Positions 39,492 through 50,603 of a stretch of DNA of 64,000 nt are shown here, in pieces (within the stretch, counting starts at the first letter, position 1; each line of letters starts with the position of its first letter). A program made the position numbers and the translations under genes. The notes under the pieces were generated by a model. The model was not told the origin of the DNA and did no database searches. It saw only the letters and a program-made list of their open reading frames with translations. Source of the DNA: Candidatus Marithrix sp. Lineage in GTDB: Bacteria; Pseudomonadota; Gammaproteobacteria; Beggiatoales; Beggiatoaceae. Location of the stretch: contig JADGDS010000002.1 of the NCBI GenBank assembly GCA_016744775.1, positions 1-64,000 on the forward strand. The letters are read 5' to 3'.

Positions 39492-39922
39492 TATATATTA
39501 CCTTCACTTACAATACCTTCCAAATAACTCAAATCCGGCAACCAAGCCACTTCTGATTCATATTTAACTTTATATATCAAGCCATTATGATTTTCAATCT
39601 TTTCTAATTCAATTAAATTTTCTGATTTCACCATTAAACTACGTGGCATATCAGTTGCTCTAATTGCATAAAATTCTATAGTATCTAAACCATATAATAT
39701 AAGGTTTTGATATTTTTTCACACAATAAGGAGGAGCTAATGATAAGGCTTCTTCAACTGATAATAATGGCAACTTTTTATCACACCAATCTATAAAGCCT
39801 AATACACCATTTTTATTAATTATTTCTTTAGGTTCATCATAAGGGCAAATTTCAGCAATCACAGCACTTGGTAATAATAATTGCCCACATCCAATCGGTA
39901 TTAAAATACAACGTAATATCAT
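39491..39922 (-). CDS. CheW-domain protein of the Chp cluster
   Basis: A 143-residue CheW-like protein (LIPIGCGQLLLPSAVIAEI at the start; LGFIDWCDKKLPLLSVEEAL in the middle). It lies last in the Pil-Chp operon, overlapping chpA by 4 nt, the place of chpC in Pseudomonas. It would act as a second coupling adaptor to the ChpA kinase. It is shorter and more divergent than PilI. Confidence 0.7.
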   Translation of the reverse strand: MILRCILIPIGCGQLLLPSAVIAEICPYDEPKEIINKNGVLGFIDWCDKKLPLLSVEEALSLAPPYCVKKYQNLILYGLDTIEFYAIRATDMPRSLMVKSENLIELEKIENHNGLIYKVKYESEVAWLPDLSYLEGIVSEGNI

Positions 39923-42900
39923 GAAAGTAAATCCCTTATATTTTCCATTAATTCAGTGTCATTAAATGGCTTACCTAAATAACGATTAATGCCAAGTTTC
40001 TCCGCTTTTTCACGATGTTTTATACCTGTGCGTGATGTAATCATAATAATAGGTAGATGTTTTAAATCAGGATTATTGCGTATTTGAGTTGCTAACTCGT
40101 ATCCATCCATACGTGGCATTTCTACATCTAATAAAAGTAAATCCGGCGTATAAGTTTGCAATTTCGCCATAGCATCAAAACCATCTTTTGCGGTTAATAC
40201 TTCCATTCCTTGTCGTTCTAATAAACGAGCAGTAATTTTACGCACCGTAATAGAATCATCTACTACCATAATCTTTGTCAGATTCTGATCTTTTTCAGCT
40301 TCACTAGTAAGTTCTTCTAATTTTAAACAACGATCTTGATGATTTAATCCAGATACATCTACAATTAATACCACTCTACCATCACCTAAAATAGAAGCAC
40401 CTGATATCCAAGGAATAATACCTAGCTGTTTGCCTACAGATTTATTAATAATTTCTTGCATACCTTCAATGGCATCAACTAATAAAACAGTATGATATTC
40501 AGCAGTCTTAATCAACAATGCAGGAATTGAAGGGCGATCAATTGTATTAGATTTATTAAATCCTAATAGTTCTCCTAAATGAAACACACGATATTTATCA
40601 TCCATATAATTATAATAATAATTATCATCTGATTCACAAAAAATATCGCTGCTTGGAATATTTCTTAAGGCTTCTAAATAATTAATAGGTATTGCAATAG
40701 CTTCTTCACCAATATTAATAATTAAAGCTTGAATAACACTTAAAGAAAGTGGTACACGAATTTCAAATATAGTACCTTCACCAGTGTTAGAGTCAATTAA
40801 TAAATTACCACCTAAATGTTTAATTTCAGCGGTTACTACATCCATACCTACTCCTCGCCCTGAGACTTGAGTAATTTTTTTAGCAGTGCTAAATGATGGT
40901 TGTAATATTAAATTTATTAATTCTTGTTTGCTAACTACAGCATTAGGTTTAATTAAACCACGTTCTTGCGCCTTTTCATATATTGCCGCTATATTTAAGC
41001 CAGCTCCATCATCAGTTAGTTTTACTACTAATTCCGATCCTTCCCTAGATAAATATACATTGATATTAGCAATTTCAGGTTTACCAGCTTGTTTACGAGT
41101 TTCAGCGTCTTCAATTCCATGCCCAATTGCATTTCTAAGCATATGTTCTAGCGGCGCAACTAAGCTATTTAAAATGGTTCTTTCAAATTCAATAGATTCT
41201 CCATGAATTACAAAATTTACTTGTTTATGCAATTCACCAGCAGTTACTCGTGCAATTCTTTGCAGACGTGATGAAATTTTACCAAAAGGTATCATACGGG
41301 TTTGCATAATACCGTCTTGTAAATCTGAGCCTAAACGGGCTTGTTCAATTAATAAATTATCGCTATGTCTGGTTTCACGTTTTAATATTTCTTGAATGCT
41401 AGTTAAATCACTGACAGTTTCAATGAGGCTACGCGATAATTGTTGCATTAATGAAAAACGATCTAATTCTAAAGGATCAAATTCTTCATCAGAATCGGCA
41501 AAGTTAGAAAATATTTGAACTTCTGTTTCTATTTCTAAACGTCGTAATTGATCACGCAAGCGTATCACCGTTTGATCCATTTCTGCCAAATTGTTTTTTA
41601 CCACTTGCTGATATTGTTCCATATGAGCGCGTGAAATTGATAATTCACCAGCCATATTAGCGAGTTTATTAATTAAACTCGCTTGTACTCTTATATTTTC
41701 TTCAGTTTCTTCTGATGGTTCCTGAGATTTTTTAGGCTTTTTTTCTTTAGTCTTAGTTACAACTTCTTGAATCTGTTCACCGTTTATAGCTGCATTGATT
41801 TGCTGTATCAATCCTTCTGGAATTTCCAAAGCAATGCTGGCACGCAAATTTTCCACCATTGCGGCAAGTGCATCCACGCTATCTTGAATAAGATTTTGTA
41901 ATAGACTATTAGTCTCACTACCACCTTCTACAATCCGGGTTAATACAGATTCTAAATGATGACTAAGATCACCCATTTGAACAATACCAACCATCCTAGC
42001 ACCACCTTTTAGAGTATGCAGCTCACGTTGCAATTCTTTCATGAGTTGCATATCATCAGGTGAATCTTGCCAACGTTCTAATAGAGATTGGGTATTTTCT
42101 AAAATTTCATCTGCTTCTTCCAGAAATAGAGTAATAAATTCATCATCTGCATCTGGTAAATCATCTTCAACCTTAGCCTTATTGGCTTCGTTTTGTAATT
42201 CTTCTAATAACTCATGAACTTTATCTAATAAAATTTTTTGTTCTGCTACATTAACTGTTTTACCATTAAATAAGTCTTCAATAAAAACAACTGCCTGATT
42301 AAATAATGCCAATATATCATTAGATAAAGTAATTTTATTTTCTAACAAATCATTAGCATATTCTTCCATTGGAGCCGCTATTTCTGAAATAGTTAAAAAA
42401 TTAACATTTCTTGAGCTGCCTTTAATGGTATGAAATTCACGTATAACTTCCGGTAAATTAGTTTCCAGATTGTTTAAAATATTTTTTAAATTACTTAGAT
42501 GTTCACCAGTTTCCTTTTGAAAAATTTCAAATAAAATTGGATCATTTGCTGGTGGGGTATCAACAAGAGGCGCAATTTCATCATCGTCATCATCATCAGG
42601 TAAATCCAATATATCAATATCATCAATATCATCAAGATCATCATCAAGTAAATCTAAATCATCTATATCTAATAGATTTTCATCTAAATCATCTATTTCT
42701 AAATCATCCAGATTTAACTCATTTTTAACATCTGCAACTGGTTCAGTTAAATCCTCAACTTGAGAAATAAAACTGATAACAGCATCAGGTGTTGATTGAT
42801 CATGTTGAAATTGCTCCAGCATATTTGGCAATATTGCTGGAACTTGTTCTAATAAAGATAAAAGTTCTTGAGTTGGAGAAAATTTTCCATCAACAATATT

Positions 42901-43155
42901 ACGAAGTTCATTTTCAAATTGCCAGCCTAATTCACCAATGACTGTGGCACCAACTAAACGCCCACTGCCTTTTAATGTATGAAAAGAACGTACTAAATTG
43001 TTGAGAGAATGAAGTTCAGCCTGATTATTTTTCCAGATATTGAATTCGGTGATAATTTCTTGCAATACTTCTTCAACTTCTTCAATGAAGATTTCAAGAA
43101 TTTCTGGATCAATCTCAGAACTGGGTGTTTGTTCAGGAATATCAATTAATTGCAT
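39919..43155 (-). CDS. chpA: ChpA-type hybrid chemotaxis kinase
   Basis: A 1078-residue CheA-family kinase that controls type IV pili. Three HPt domains show phosphorylatable His: FHTLKGSGRLVG near 55, FHTIKGSSRNVN near 241, LHTLKGGARMVG near 378. An Asp/Glu-rich linker (about 160-195) separates the first two. The ATPase has the N box (HMLRNAIGHGIE) and G boxes (DDGAGLN, GRGVGMDVV), followed by a CheW-like domain and a C-terminal receiver (MVVDDSITVRK, phospho-Asp in LLLLDVEMPRMDG near 1006). It has fewer HPt domains than Pseudomonas ChpA; the missing N-terminal part is apparently the separate gene upstream. Confidence 0.92.
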   Translation of the reverse strand: MQLIDIPEQTPSSEIDPEILEIFIEEVEEVLQEIITEFNIWKNNQAELHSLNNLVRSFHTLKGSGRLVGATVIGELGWQFENELRNIVDGKFSPTQELLSLLEQVPAILPNMLEQFQHDQSTPDAVISFISQVEDLTEPVADVKNELNLDDLEIDDLDENLLDIDDLDLLDDDLDDIDDIDILDLPDDDDDDEIAPLVDTPPANDPILFEIFQKETGEHLSNLKNILNNLETNLPEVIREFHTIKGSSRNVNFLTISEIAAPMEEYANDLLENKITLSNDILALFNQAVVFIEDLFNGKTVNVAEQKILLDKVHELLEELQNEANKAKVEDDLPDADDEFITLFLEEADEILENTQSLLERWQDSPDDMQLMKELQRELHTLKGGARMVGIVQMGDLSHHLESVLTRIVEGGSETNSLLQNLIQDSVDALAAMVENLRASIALEIPEGLIQQINAAINGEQIQEVVTKTKEKKPKKSQEPSEETEENIRVQASLINKLANMAGELSISRAHMEQYQQVVKNNLAEMDQTVIRLRDQLRRLEIETEVQIFSNFADSDEEFDPLELDRFSLMQQLSRSLIETVSDLTSIQEILKRETRHSDNLLIEQARLGSDLQDGIMQTRMIPFGKISSRLQRIARVTAGELHKQVNFVIHGESIEFERTILNSLVAPLEHMLRNAIGHGIEDAETRKQAGKPEIANINVYLSREGSELVVKLTDDGAGLNIAAIYEKAQERGLIKPNAVVSKQELINLILQPSFSTAKKITQVSGRGVGMDVVTAEIKHLGGNLLIDSNTGEGTIFEIRVPLSLSVIQALIINIGEEAIAIPINYLEALRNIPSSDIFCESDDNYYYNYMDDKYRVFHLGELLGFNKSNTIDRPSIPALLIKTAEYHTVLLVDAIEGMQEIINKSVGKQLGIIPWISGASILGDGRVVLIVDVSGLNHQDRCLKLEELTSEAEKDQNLTKIMVVDDSITVRKITARLLERQGMEVLTAKDGFDAMAKLQTYTPDLLLLDVEMPRMDGYELATQIRNNPDLKHLPIIMITSRTGIKHREKAEKLGINRYLGKPFNDTELMENIRDLLS

Positions 43156-44644
43156 TTAACTGATCACTAATAAGTGAAATTATATCTTCAGGATTTTTAT
43201 CACTTTCTTCGACAATAATTTCTAAATAAATTTTAATTGCTACTAAAGCATAAATAATTTCTTCTTTAATATTTAAAGATTCTTTTATAAAATATTTAAG
43301 ATGCTCATTACAAGCAACTAATAATGTAGCAATCCGATCATGAGATAATATATTAAAAAAACTAATTATTTCTTGAATTTTATTAGGAATATTTAAGATA
43401 CTTTCATCTTGTTGCTTAGTTTTAATAAAAATTTCTAATTGTTCAAGTATCTCAATCCATTGTTTTTGCGCTTTAACAACGGTATTATTAATACAGGATT
43501 TTCCTTGTTTAGCTTGTGAAATAGCATTGGCAATTTCAAATATGTGTAGTGTATCTAGCGTTTTTTCTTCGAGAATTAGTGTTATAGCTTTTGAAACTTT
43601 TTCAGCGATTTTTGGTTGGTTTAATAGGCTATATATATTTGCTATTTGACGCAATTCTGGTACTAAATCTTCTAATTCACTAACTGAATCAGTTTGATTG
43701 GTGTAAAAATTTTCAATTACTTCTTCAGCATGTGTTAATAATTTTTTAACTTCATCTACAGTAATTTGGATTGTTTCAAGAGATGGCACTGCTAAAATAT
43801 TTTCATCTGATTGTTCTATGCAATCGTTTAGTTGAAATGCGCTTTTAATAGCAGTTATCTTGTTGCCTTCAGAGGAAGCATGAGCCACAAAATATAATAA
43901 ATGGGTTAATAATTTCTGAGGTGGCTCAGTATTTACTGAGGTTATAACAGCATCTAATTGCTTTAATAAATTAAAAATTGCTTTATTTAATTTTAAACCA
44001 TTTTCTAATAGTGCTTCTATAATCCCTTCAGTTATCCACCATAATTTATTCATTGGTGAGTTAATAGCTTGTAAACGTTGCATCACTGTTGCTATGAATT
44101 CTAAACCAGCTTTTGGCTGTTGAGGATTTTTAACTATAGCAGCTAAGCCTTTTTTATAGGCAACTCGTAATTTTTGAAGATATTCTTTTAGCTTTTCATC
44201 TGATAAATTGGCTACTTTTTCAGGCTTAGGAATTATCGCGGCAGATAGATTAGGGTAAAAAAAACTATTTGCTTCTAAAGCAGGCTGTGAGTTACAAGCA
44301 CGTAAATCATTTATTAATGGCAATAATGCCAAGGGCTTATCCTGTTTATTAATACACAGATAATCTAAGTAAGTAGATAATTGGATTAAGGCTTTGATTA
44401 ATGCTTCATAAGTTGATTCTTGATTATCAAACGACTTAATAGTCTGCTTCATTGTTTCAACTAATGTCGCAGCCGCTGGTAATTGAATCATCTTAAAAGT
44501 TCTTTCTATTTGAGATAAATAGATAAGACACTGTTGCAAAGATTCATCTTTTTTATCTTCAATAAATTGTTGTAAAGCATTGCGTGTTTGCTTTAATTCA
44601 TCATTTATACTAGTTTGAACCCAAGTAAGGCTTACATATGTCAT
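43142..44644 (-). CDS. FimL-like / ChpA N-terminal-like protein
   Basis: A 500-residue, all-helical protein without a clear phosphoacceptor His. It lies between pilJ (4 nt away) and chpA (14-nt overlap). In Pseudomonas the N-terminal region of ChpA, and the related FimL, fill this role as non-phosphorylated scaffolds linking the Chp system to cAMP signalling. The position and all-helical HPt-like repeats suggest that function here, but the identity is inferred mainly from context. Confidence 0.55.
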   Translation of the reverse strand: MTYVSLTWVQTSINDELKQTRNALQQFIEDKKDESLQQCLIYLSQIERTFKMIQLPAAATLVETMKQTIKSFDNQESTYEALIKALIQLSTYLDYLCINKQDKPLALLPLINDLRACNSQPALEANSFFYPNLSAAIIPKPEKVANLSDEKLKEYLQKLRVAYKKGLAAIVKNPQQPKAGLEFIATVMQRLQAINSPMNKLWWITEGIIEALLENGLKLNKAIFNLLKQLDAVITSVNTEPPQKLLTHLLYFVAHASSEGNKITAIKSAFQLNDCIEQSDENILAVPSLETIQITVDEVKKLLTHAEEVIENFYTNQTDSVSELEDLVPELRQIANIYSLLNQPKIAEKVSKAITLILEEKTLDTLHIFEIANAISQAKQGKSCINNTVVKAQKQWIEILEQLEIFIKTKQQDESILNIPNKIQEIISFFNILSHDRIATLLVACNEHLKYFIKESLNIKEEIIYALVAIKIYLEIIVEESDKNPEDIISLISDQLNAIN

Positions 44645-44648
44645 AAAA

Positions 44649-46301
44649 TTATTCTTCAGGTAATTTGAAACCTGCCACTGAGTTTTTCAATTCGTTTGCT
44701 AATTCTGTTAATCTTTCAATAGAAGAGCTTGTTTCTTCAGTATCCTTAGAAGTTTGTTTGGTAATTTCCTGAATTGTTCTCATGGTATTAGAAATATTGC
44801 CAGCTACTGCTGTTTGGCTACGTGAAGTTTGTGAAATATTTTCAATTTGCCCTGCTAATTGTACAGACACTTGTTCGATTTCTGTTAATGCTTCACCTGC
44901 TTTCTTGGCAATTTTCGCGCCTGAAACTACGCCACTAGTGCTTTCTTCCATAGAGGAAACGGCTTCATTAGTATCGCCTTGAATTGTTTTGACAATGGCT
45001 TCAATTTGTTTAGTTGCATTACCAGAACGTTCTGCTAAGCGTTGAATTTCATCAGCAATTACCGCAAAACCACGCCCTGCATCTCCAGCCATAGCTGATT
45101 GGATGGCAGCATTTAATGCTAATATGTTGGTTTGATTAGAAATATCATCAATTAAACTGACAATTTCACCAATTTCTTGTGCGCTTTCACCTAGACGTTT
45201 AATTCGTTTGGAAGTTTCTTGAACTTGTTCACGAATTGTATCCATACCAGAAATAATGTCTTGTACTGCTTTTGCGCCTTTGCTAGCTATATCAACTGAT
45301 TTTTTAGCAACATCTGCTGAATTAACTGCGCTAACAGAAACCTTTCTGACTGAATTAGCCATACCAGTAATAGCTTGCCCTGCTTTACTAATTTCTTGTT
45401 CCTGTCGTTCACGTGCAGTAATTAATTGTTTAGCAGTGCCTCTGGTGCTTTCTACTGCTGATGTTACTTGTAATACGGTGTTATTAACACTAACTACTAA
45501 ATCTCTTAAGGCTTCAATTGAAAAATTGATAGCGTCTGCAATGGCTCCAGTAAAATCTTCTGTTACGGTTGCACTTGTAGTTAAATCACCGTCTGCTAAT
45601 TCAGAAATTTCACTTAATAAACGTAAAATAGCTTCTTGATTCTGTTTATAAGCAGATTCACTGTCTTTTAAACGTCTCTGAATTTCACGATCACGATCAT
45701 TATTAGTTTCTATAAATAAATAAACTAATATTATTAATAATATTAGTACCAAAATAGCTAAACTATTAGCAATTAGTGGTGAAATAAAACGTTGTTTCGC
45801 AGCCTCAATATAAGCAGTTTGCAATTTTTCTATACGATTTACAATTAATGGATTTAATCCAACTAACTGTTTTGAAGCTAACTTAGTATCTAATTTTTTA
45901 GCCAGTAATTTTGTTATAACAACATTAACGCTATTTTCTGTACCATTCCATTGCTTCTTTAAATCAGTTAAAATTATACGTGCTGATAATGGAGTTGCAG
46001 GCAAACCTGAATCTGGATTACCCTTAGCTAAACTATTTAATAGATATTTGTATTCATCCTGATAATCAATCAGCTTTTTATGATCATTATTATTTACAGC
46101 TTCTAAAACTTGATGCCATAATAAACGCAATTCAGTAACATTACTCAAATACTCATAATCATTATTATGATTACGATTTACTAAACCAAAAGTGACGATC
46201 ATCAACACAAACAATAGTAATAGTATGCTAATAAGACTAATTAACCGTATTTTTATCATCCCCAGTCTTTGAAAAGACAATTTCATATTATTTTTTATCA
46301 A
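44649..46301 (-). CDS. pilJ: Methyl-accepting chemoreceptor PilJ
   Basis: A 550-residue chemoreceptor. An N-terminal helix (about 13-37) and a second near 180-200 bound a periplasmic sensing domain of about 140 residues; then comes a cytoplasmic HAMP-like region and the MCP signalling hairpin with its conserved tip ([38 protein letters not shown]). It would sense surface contact or pilin and feed ChpA through PilI. Shorter than Pseudomonas PilJ in the sensor part. Confidence 0.9.
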   Translation of the reverse strand: MIKNNMKLSFQRLGMIKIRLISLISILLLLFVLMIVTFGLVNRNHNNDYEYLSNVTELRLLWHQVLEAVNNNDHKKLIDYQDEYKYLLNSLAKGNPDSGLPATPLSARIILTDLKKQWNGTENSVNVVITKLLAKKLDTKLASKQLVGLNPLIVNRIEKLQTAYIEAAKQRFISPLIANSLAILVLILLIILVYLFIETNNDRDREIQRRLKDSESAYKQNQEAILRLLSEISELADGDLTTSATVTEDFTGAIADAINFSIEALRDLVVSVNNTVLQVTSAVESTRGTAKQLITARERQEQEISKAGQAITGMANSVRKVSVSAVNSADVAKKSVDIASKGAKAVQDIISGMDTIREQVQETSKRIKRLGESAQEIGEIVSLIDDISNQTNILALNAAIQSAMAGDAGRGFAVIADEIQRLAERSGNATKQIEAIVKTIQGDTNEAVSSMEESTSGVVSGAKIAKKAGEALTEIEQVSVQLAGQIENISQTSRSQTAVAGNISNTMRTIQEITKQTSKDTEETSSSIERLTELANELKNSVAGFKLPEE

Positions 46302-46304
46302 TCT

Positions 46305-46847
46305 TTAGGAGTTAAGAATATTAAGAAATAAATCGCTTTTAGCGAATTTTTCGATATTAAAAATCATCCAAGTTATATTTTTTTCTATGAAAATACCCTG
46401 AATAAAAGGTGTAAGCCAATCTACTTCACAAACCATTCCTTCTTGAACATTTGTCGTAAAATTTTTAATGCCCAATACTTCATCAACAAGTAAACCTGCA
46501 TAAATCTCATTTTGATGTATCATTAACATTCGTGTATTCTTATTAATGTTAATTGATTTTTCACCTAGACAGGCTTTTAAATCAATAACAGGTAACAATA
46601 TTCCACGAATATTTGTCAAACCTTTAATCCACGGTTTAACTCCGGGTATTTTGGAAAATTGTTCAGGATAAAATAAAATTTCACGTATTTCTTTAAGAGG
46701 AATAACTAAATAAACATCCTCTAATCGAAAAACCACAGCTCGCCAAGCCACAGCTTCTGATTCACGTGGCGGTAAACTAAGATTCTTTTGTTTAACGCGC
46801 TGTTCAAGAGATTGTAGGCAATTAAAGGCTGAATCTAATCCAGCCAT
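46305..46847 (-). CDS. pilI: CheW-like adaptor PilI
   Basis: A 180-residue CheW-domain protein (FRLEDVYLVIPLKEIREIL; WIKGLTNIRGILLPVIDLKACLG). It links PilJ to the ChpA kinase. Its start overlaps pilH by 13 nt. Confidence 0.9.
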   Translation of the reverse strand: MAGLDSAFNCLQSLEQRVKQKNLSLPPRESEAVAWRAVVFRLEDVYLVIPLKEIREILFYPEQFSKIPGVKPWIKGLTNIRGILLPVIDLKACLGEKSININKNTRMLMIHQNEIYAGLLVDEVLGIKNFTTNVQEGMVCEVDWLTPFIQGIFIEKNITWMIFNIEKFAKSDLFLNILNS

Positions 46848-47197
46848 CTTTTGACTGCCTTAATTAATTCATCAGGTTTAATAGGCTTAATTAAAAATTC
46901 TTTAGCACCTTGCCTTTTACCCCATTCTCTATCACTTTCCATATGTTTAGAAGAAAGAATCATTACTGGAATATTACTAGTTTCGGGTGCTTTAGTAATT
47001 CTTCGTGTTGCTTGAAAACCATTCAAACCGGGCATAACAACATCCATTAAAATTAGATCAGGCAAAATTTCTTTTGCCTTTTCAACTCCTTGTTCACCAT
47101 TACTAGCAATAGATATTTTATAACCTAAATCCTCTAAAGTGCGTCTAATAATATAAGCGTCAGTTTGAGAATCTTCTACTATTAAAATATGAGCCAT
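46835..47197 (-). CDS. pilH: Response regulator PilH
   Basis: A 120-residue stand-alone CheY-type receiver: acidic pocket IVEDSQTD, phospho-Asp in LILMDVVMPGLNG, Lys in FLIKPIKPDE. In Pseudomonas PilH opposes PilG in controlling pilus retraction. Third letter assigned by order pilG-pilH-pilI-pilJ. Confidence 0.88.
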   Translation of the reverse strand: MAHILIVEDSQTDAYIIRRTLEDLGYKISIASNGEQGVEKAKEILPDLILMDVVMPGLNGFQATRRITKAPETSNIPVMILSSKHMESDREWGKRQGAKEFLIKPIKPDELIKAVKRWLD

Positions 47198-47199
47198 AT

Positions 47200-47598
47200 C
47201 TAATTTCTCTTAAGCATTACAAAATTTTTAATACTATTCATTAATTGTTCACGCGAAAAAGGCTTTGTCATATAATCATCAGCCCCAATAATGCGGCTAT
47301 GAACACGTTCAAATAAGCCTTCTTTACCAGATAACATTATGATAGGAATGTGTTTATAATCGGGATTATTTTTAATTAAAGCGGCTGTTTGATAACCATC
47401 TAAACGAGGCATCATCAGATCAATAAAGATAATATCTGGTTTATTTTCAACCACTTTAGATAACGCATCAAATCCATCTTCTGCGGTTATAACTTCACAG
47501 CCGGCTTTTGTTAAAAACATTTCGGCTGTACGTCGGATAGTTTTGCTATCATCTATCACAACGACTTTAATTCCTTTAAAATTTGTTTCGTTGCTCAC
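47200..47598 (-). CDS. pilG: Response regulator PilG
   Basis: A 132-residue CheY-type receiver: VIDDSKTIRRT, phospho-Asp in IIFIDLMMPRLDG, Lys in DYMTKPFSRE. It is the first gene of the Pil-Chp operon and would promote pilus extension through the PilB motor. It is divergent from gshA across a 105-nt gap. Confidence 0.9.
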   Translation of the reverse strand: MSNETNFKGIKVVVIDDSKTIRRTAEMFLTKAGCEVITAEDGFDALSKVVENKPDIIFIDLMMPRLDGYQTAALIKNNPDYKHIPIIMLSGKEGLFERVHSRIIGADDYMTKPFSREQLMNSIKNFVMLKRN

Positions 47599-47703
47599 AG
47601 TAAATTTTTATGTTAAAGACTAGAAAAACAGAATATATATATTATATAGCGAGTAATGTGCCAAATCATATCTTCATAAATAATATCATATAAGTTAAAA
47701 AAC

Positions 47704-48957
47704 ATGGATTCTCAAGGTTTATTAGAACATTTAGAGGCGCATTTACTTGCACATCAAGCTGATATTGAGCGATGGTTACGTTTGCAATGGCAAAAAACGC
47801 CTGCTCCATTTTATGCTTCAGTGGATTTACGTAATGCTGGTTTTAAATTAGCACCAGTTGATACTAATTTATTTCCAGCAGGTTTTAATAACCTTAATTC
47901 TGCAACTTTACCGCTTTGTGTGCAAGCAGTTCAATCAGCTATTGAACGTTTACATATCTCAGCGCGTGGAATATTATTAATTCCTGAAAATCATACTCGC
48001 AATCAATTTTATTTAGAAAATGTTGCAACTTTACGTGATATTTTACAAACTGCTGGTTATGAAGTACGTATTGGTTCAATGTTAGCAGATTTAAAATCTG
48101 TACACACTATGACACTTCCTTCAGGGCGTAATTTACGTCTTGAACCTTTGATTAGAAAGGGTAATTGTATAAGCGTAAAAGGTTTTACGCCATGTATTGT
48201 TTTATTAAACAATGATTTATCTGTAGGAATTCCTTCTATTTTAGCAGAATTAAATCAAAAAGTGGTGCCACCTTTAGAATTAGGTTGGTCAAATCGATTA
48301 AAATCTAACCATTTTAGTTATTACAAACAAATAGCTCAAGAATTTTCTGAGCAAATAGAAATTGATCCTTGGTTGATTGATCCTTTATTTAGAAGTTGTG
48401 GTGAAATTGACTTTATGACTAAAGAGGGTTATGAATGTGTTGCTGATAATGTGGAAGCTTTATTAAAAGATATACAAGCTAAATATACTGAATATGATAT
48501 ACCACATCGCCCATTTGTGATTATGAAAGCTGATTCAGGTACTTATGGTATGGGTATAATGACCATACATAGTGCAGATGATGTATTATTATTAAATCGC
48601 AAACAACGCACTAAAATGTCATCTAGCAAAGAAGGTATAAAGGTTAATAAAGTAATTTTACAAGAGGGTGTATATACTTTTGAAACTTGGGGTGAACAAA
48701 AATCTGTAGCTGAACCAGTAGTTTATATGATTGATCATTTTGTTGTTGGTGGTTTTTATCGCGTTCATACTAATCGTGGAATTAATGAAAATCTGAATGC
48801 TCCGGGTATGAGTTTTGAAACTTCAGCCTTTATTAACTCTTGTATTACACCTAATAAAAATATGGCACCAGATGCTAATCCAAATCGTTGTTATGCTTAT
48901 GGTGTGATTGCTAGATTAGCCTTATTAGCTGCGGCTCGTGAACTAAGTAATTTATAA
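47704..48957 (+). CDS. gshA: Glutamate-cysteine ligase (proteobacterial long form)
   Basis: A 417-residue protein of the ligase group typical of Acidithiobacillus and other sulfur bacteria. N-terminal YASVDLRNAGFKLAPVDTNLFPAGFNNL and the ATP-grasp-like VIMKADSGTYGMGIMTIHS are family signatures. It makes gamma-glutamylcysteine for glutathione, whose persulfide is relevant to sulfur handling. The next gene, nudF, starts 4 nt after the stop. Confidence 0.88.
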   Translation: MDSQGLLEHLEAHLLAHQADIERWLRLQWQKTPAPFYASVDLRNAGFKLAPVDTNLFPAGFNNLNSATLPLCVQAVQSAIERLHISARGILLIPENHTRNQFYLENVATLRDILQTAGYEVRIGSMLADLKSVHTMTLPSGRNLRLEPLIRKGNCISVKGFTPCIVLLNNDLSVGIPSILAELNQKVVPPLELGWSNRLKSNHFSYYKQIAQEFSEQIEIDPWLIDPLFRSCGEIDFMTKEGYECVADNVEALLKDIQAKYTEYDIPHRPFVIMKADSGTYGMGIMTIHSADDVLLLNRKQRTKMSSSKEGIKVNKVILQEGVYTFETWGEQKSVAEPVVYMIDHFVVGGFYRVHTNRGINENLNAPGMSFETSAFINSCITPNKNMAPDANPNRCYAYGVIARLALLAAARELSNL

Positions 48958-48961
48958 TGTT

Positions 48962-49570
48962 ATGTCTCTAAATGTTGATATTATTGAAACTAAAGTTTGT
49001 TATGACGGTTTTTTTAAATTACTCCGTTATAAGCTTAAACATAGTCTGTTTGCTGGAGGTTGGAGCGAAGAGTTATTACGTGAAGTGCTAGAACGTGGGC
49101 AAGCGGTTGCTGTATTGCCTTATGATCCCATTAGTGATCAGGTGATAATGATTGAACAATTTCGCCCGGGTGCAATTAATCATCCAAATGGCGCATGGCT
49201 GTGGGAAATAGTTGCAGGTATTATAGAATCTGGAGAAACTGCAACTGAAGTTGCATATAGAGAGACGATAGAAGAAACAGCTTGTCAAGTTTCTGACATT
49301 TTACCTATTTCTGAATTTTTTGTTAGCCCGGGTTGTTGTACAGAAACTACAAGTTTATTTTGTGGTAGAGTTGATGCTAGCAGAATAGAGCAGGGTGGTA
49401 TTCACGGTGTTGCATCAGAACATGAGGATATTAAAGTGCATGTTATTTCTTTCTCTGATGCTTTAAGTATGTTGCAAACCGGTAAAATACGCTTTGCTCC
49501 GGCAATTATTGCTTTACAATGGTTAGCTTTACATCGCGAGGATGTAAAAGCTAAATGGAAATTAATGTAA
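48962..49570 (+). CDS. nudF: ADP-ribose pyrophosphatase NudF
   Basis: A 202-residue Nudix hydrolase with the box [20 protein letters not shown] and the upstream EQFRPGAI and VAGI segments typical of ADP-ribose pyrophosphatases; the PGCCTET sequence also fits NudF. It hydrolyses ADP-ribose to AMP and ribose-5-phosphate. Its last 9 nt overlap the convergent pstS end. Confidence 0.9.
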   Translation: MSLNVDIIETKVCYDGFFKLLRYKLKHSLFAGGWSEELLREVLERGQAVAVLPYDPISDQVIMIEQFRPGAINHPNGAWLWEIVAGIIESGETATEVAYRETIEETACQVSDILPISEFFVSPGCCTETTSLFCGRVDASRIEQGGIHGVASEHEDIKVHVISFSDALSMLQTGKIRFAPAIIALQWLALHREDVKAKWKLM

Positions 49571-50581
49571 TTTTTGTAATTCTTCTTTCATTACAGCTTC
49601 TGGTAAAGCAACATAACCATCTTTAACTACATCTTTTTGTCCAACTTTAGATAAAACCATTTTCAAAAATTCTTTTTCTAACAGCGGTAATTCTTTATTT
49701 GGTGCTTTATTTACATAGACATATAAAAACCTAGATAAAGGATATTCGCCGCTGAGAATTTTATCTTCAGTTGGCGCAATTAATTCACCAGTTTTAGATA
49801 CAGCTAAGGTTTTAACACTAGCGGTTTTATAACCAATACCAGAATAACCAATGCCATTAAGTGAAGTACCTATAGATTGAACGACTGAAGCAGAACCGGG
49901 TTGTTCATTCACACTATTTTTATAATCGCCTTTACATAGGGCTTTCTTTTTAAAATAACCATAAGTGCCAGAAACTGAATTACGCCCATATATTTGAATC
50001 TCACGATTTGCCCAATCGCCACTTAATCCCACTTGCCCCCAATTGCTAATATCCTTCCTATTGCCACATTTTCTAGTAGAAGAGAAAATTGCATCAATTT
50101 GTGAAATTTTTAAGCCTTCAATAGGATTATCCTTATGTACATATACGGCTAAGGCATCAATAGCAACCCTAATACCAGTAGGTCTATAACCAAATTTTTT
50201 CTCAAAAGCTTCAATTTCACCATCCTTCATTTTTCTGCTCATGGGTCCTAAATTGCTAGTTCCTTCAATCAAAGCAGGTGGTGCAGTAGAAGAACCGGCG
50301 GCTTGAACTTGAATATCCACATTAGGATAGTAGCGTTTAAATCCTTCACTCCAAAAAGTCATTAGATTAGCTAAAGTATCAGAACCTACACTGGATATTT
50401 TTCCAGAAATACCACTTACAGCTTTATAATCACCTTCATTATGAGATATGGCTCCATCACCCATACCATCAATTTCATAATCATTTTCGTCTGAACCACA
50501 AGAAGCTATAGCTGTTACAACAATAGCTGCCATAATAATATTTCTCACTTGACATTTCCTTTTAGTATAAAAATATTTCAC
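49562..50581 (-). CDS. Phosphate-binding lipoprotein PstS-like
   Basis: A 339-residue substrate-binding protein with an N-terminal lipoprotein signal ([15 protein letters not shown]; Cys in ASC). [24 protein letters not shown] and [24 protein letters not shown] form the phosphate-binding loops of Pst[14 protein letters not shown] is a further signature. No pstC, pstA, pstB or phoU follows, so it is an orphan, possibly a phosphate-scavenging or sensing protein. Confidence 0.85.
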   Translation of the reverse strand: MKYFYTKRKCQVRNIIMAAIVVTAIASCGSDENDYEIDGMGDGAISHNEGDYKAVSGISGKISSVGSDTLANLMTFWSEGFKRYYPNVDIQVQAAGSSTAPPALIEGTSNLGPMSRKMKDGEIEAFEKKFGYRPTGIRVAIDALAVYVHKDNPIEGLKISQIDAIFSSTRKCGNRKDISNWGQVGLSGDWANREIQIYGRNSVSGTYGYFKKKALCKGDYKNSVNEQPGSASVVQSIGTSLNGIGYSGIGYKTASVKTLAVSKTGELIAPTEDKILSGEYPLSRFLYVYVNKAPNKELPLLEKEFLKMVLSKVGQKDVVKDGYVALPEAVMKEELQKLH

Positions 50582-50603
50582 TTTATATTATATATATGAC
50601 AGT

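Noticed and set aside
42537..42728. His-rich plus-strand ORF opposite chpA
   Set aside because: Antisense of the Asp/Glu-rich linker of ChpA; composition explains it.
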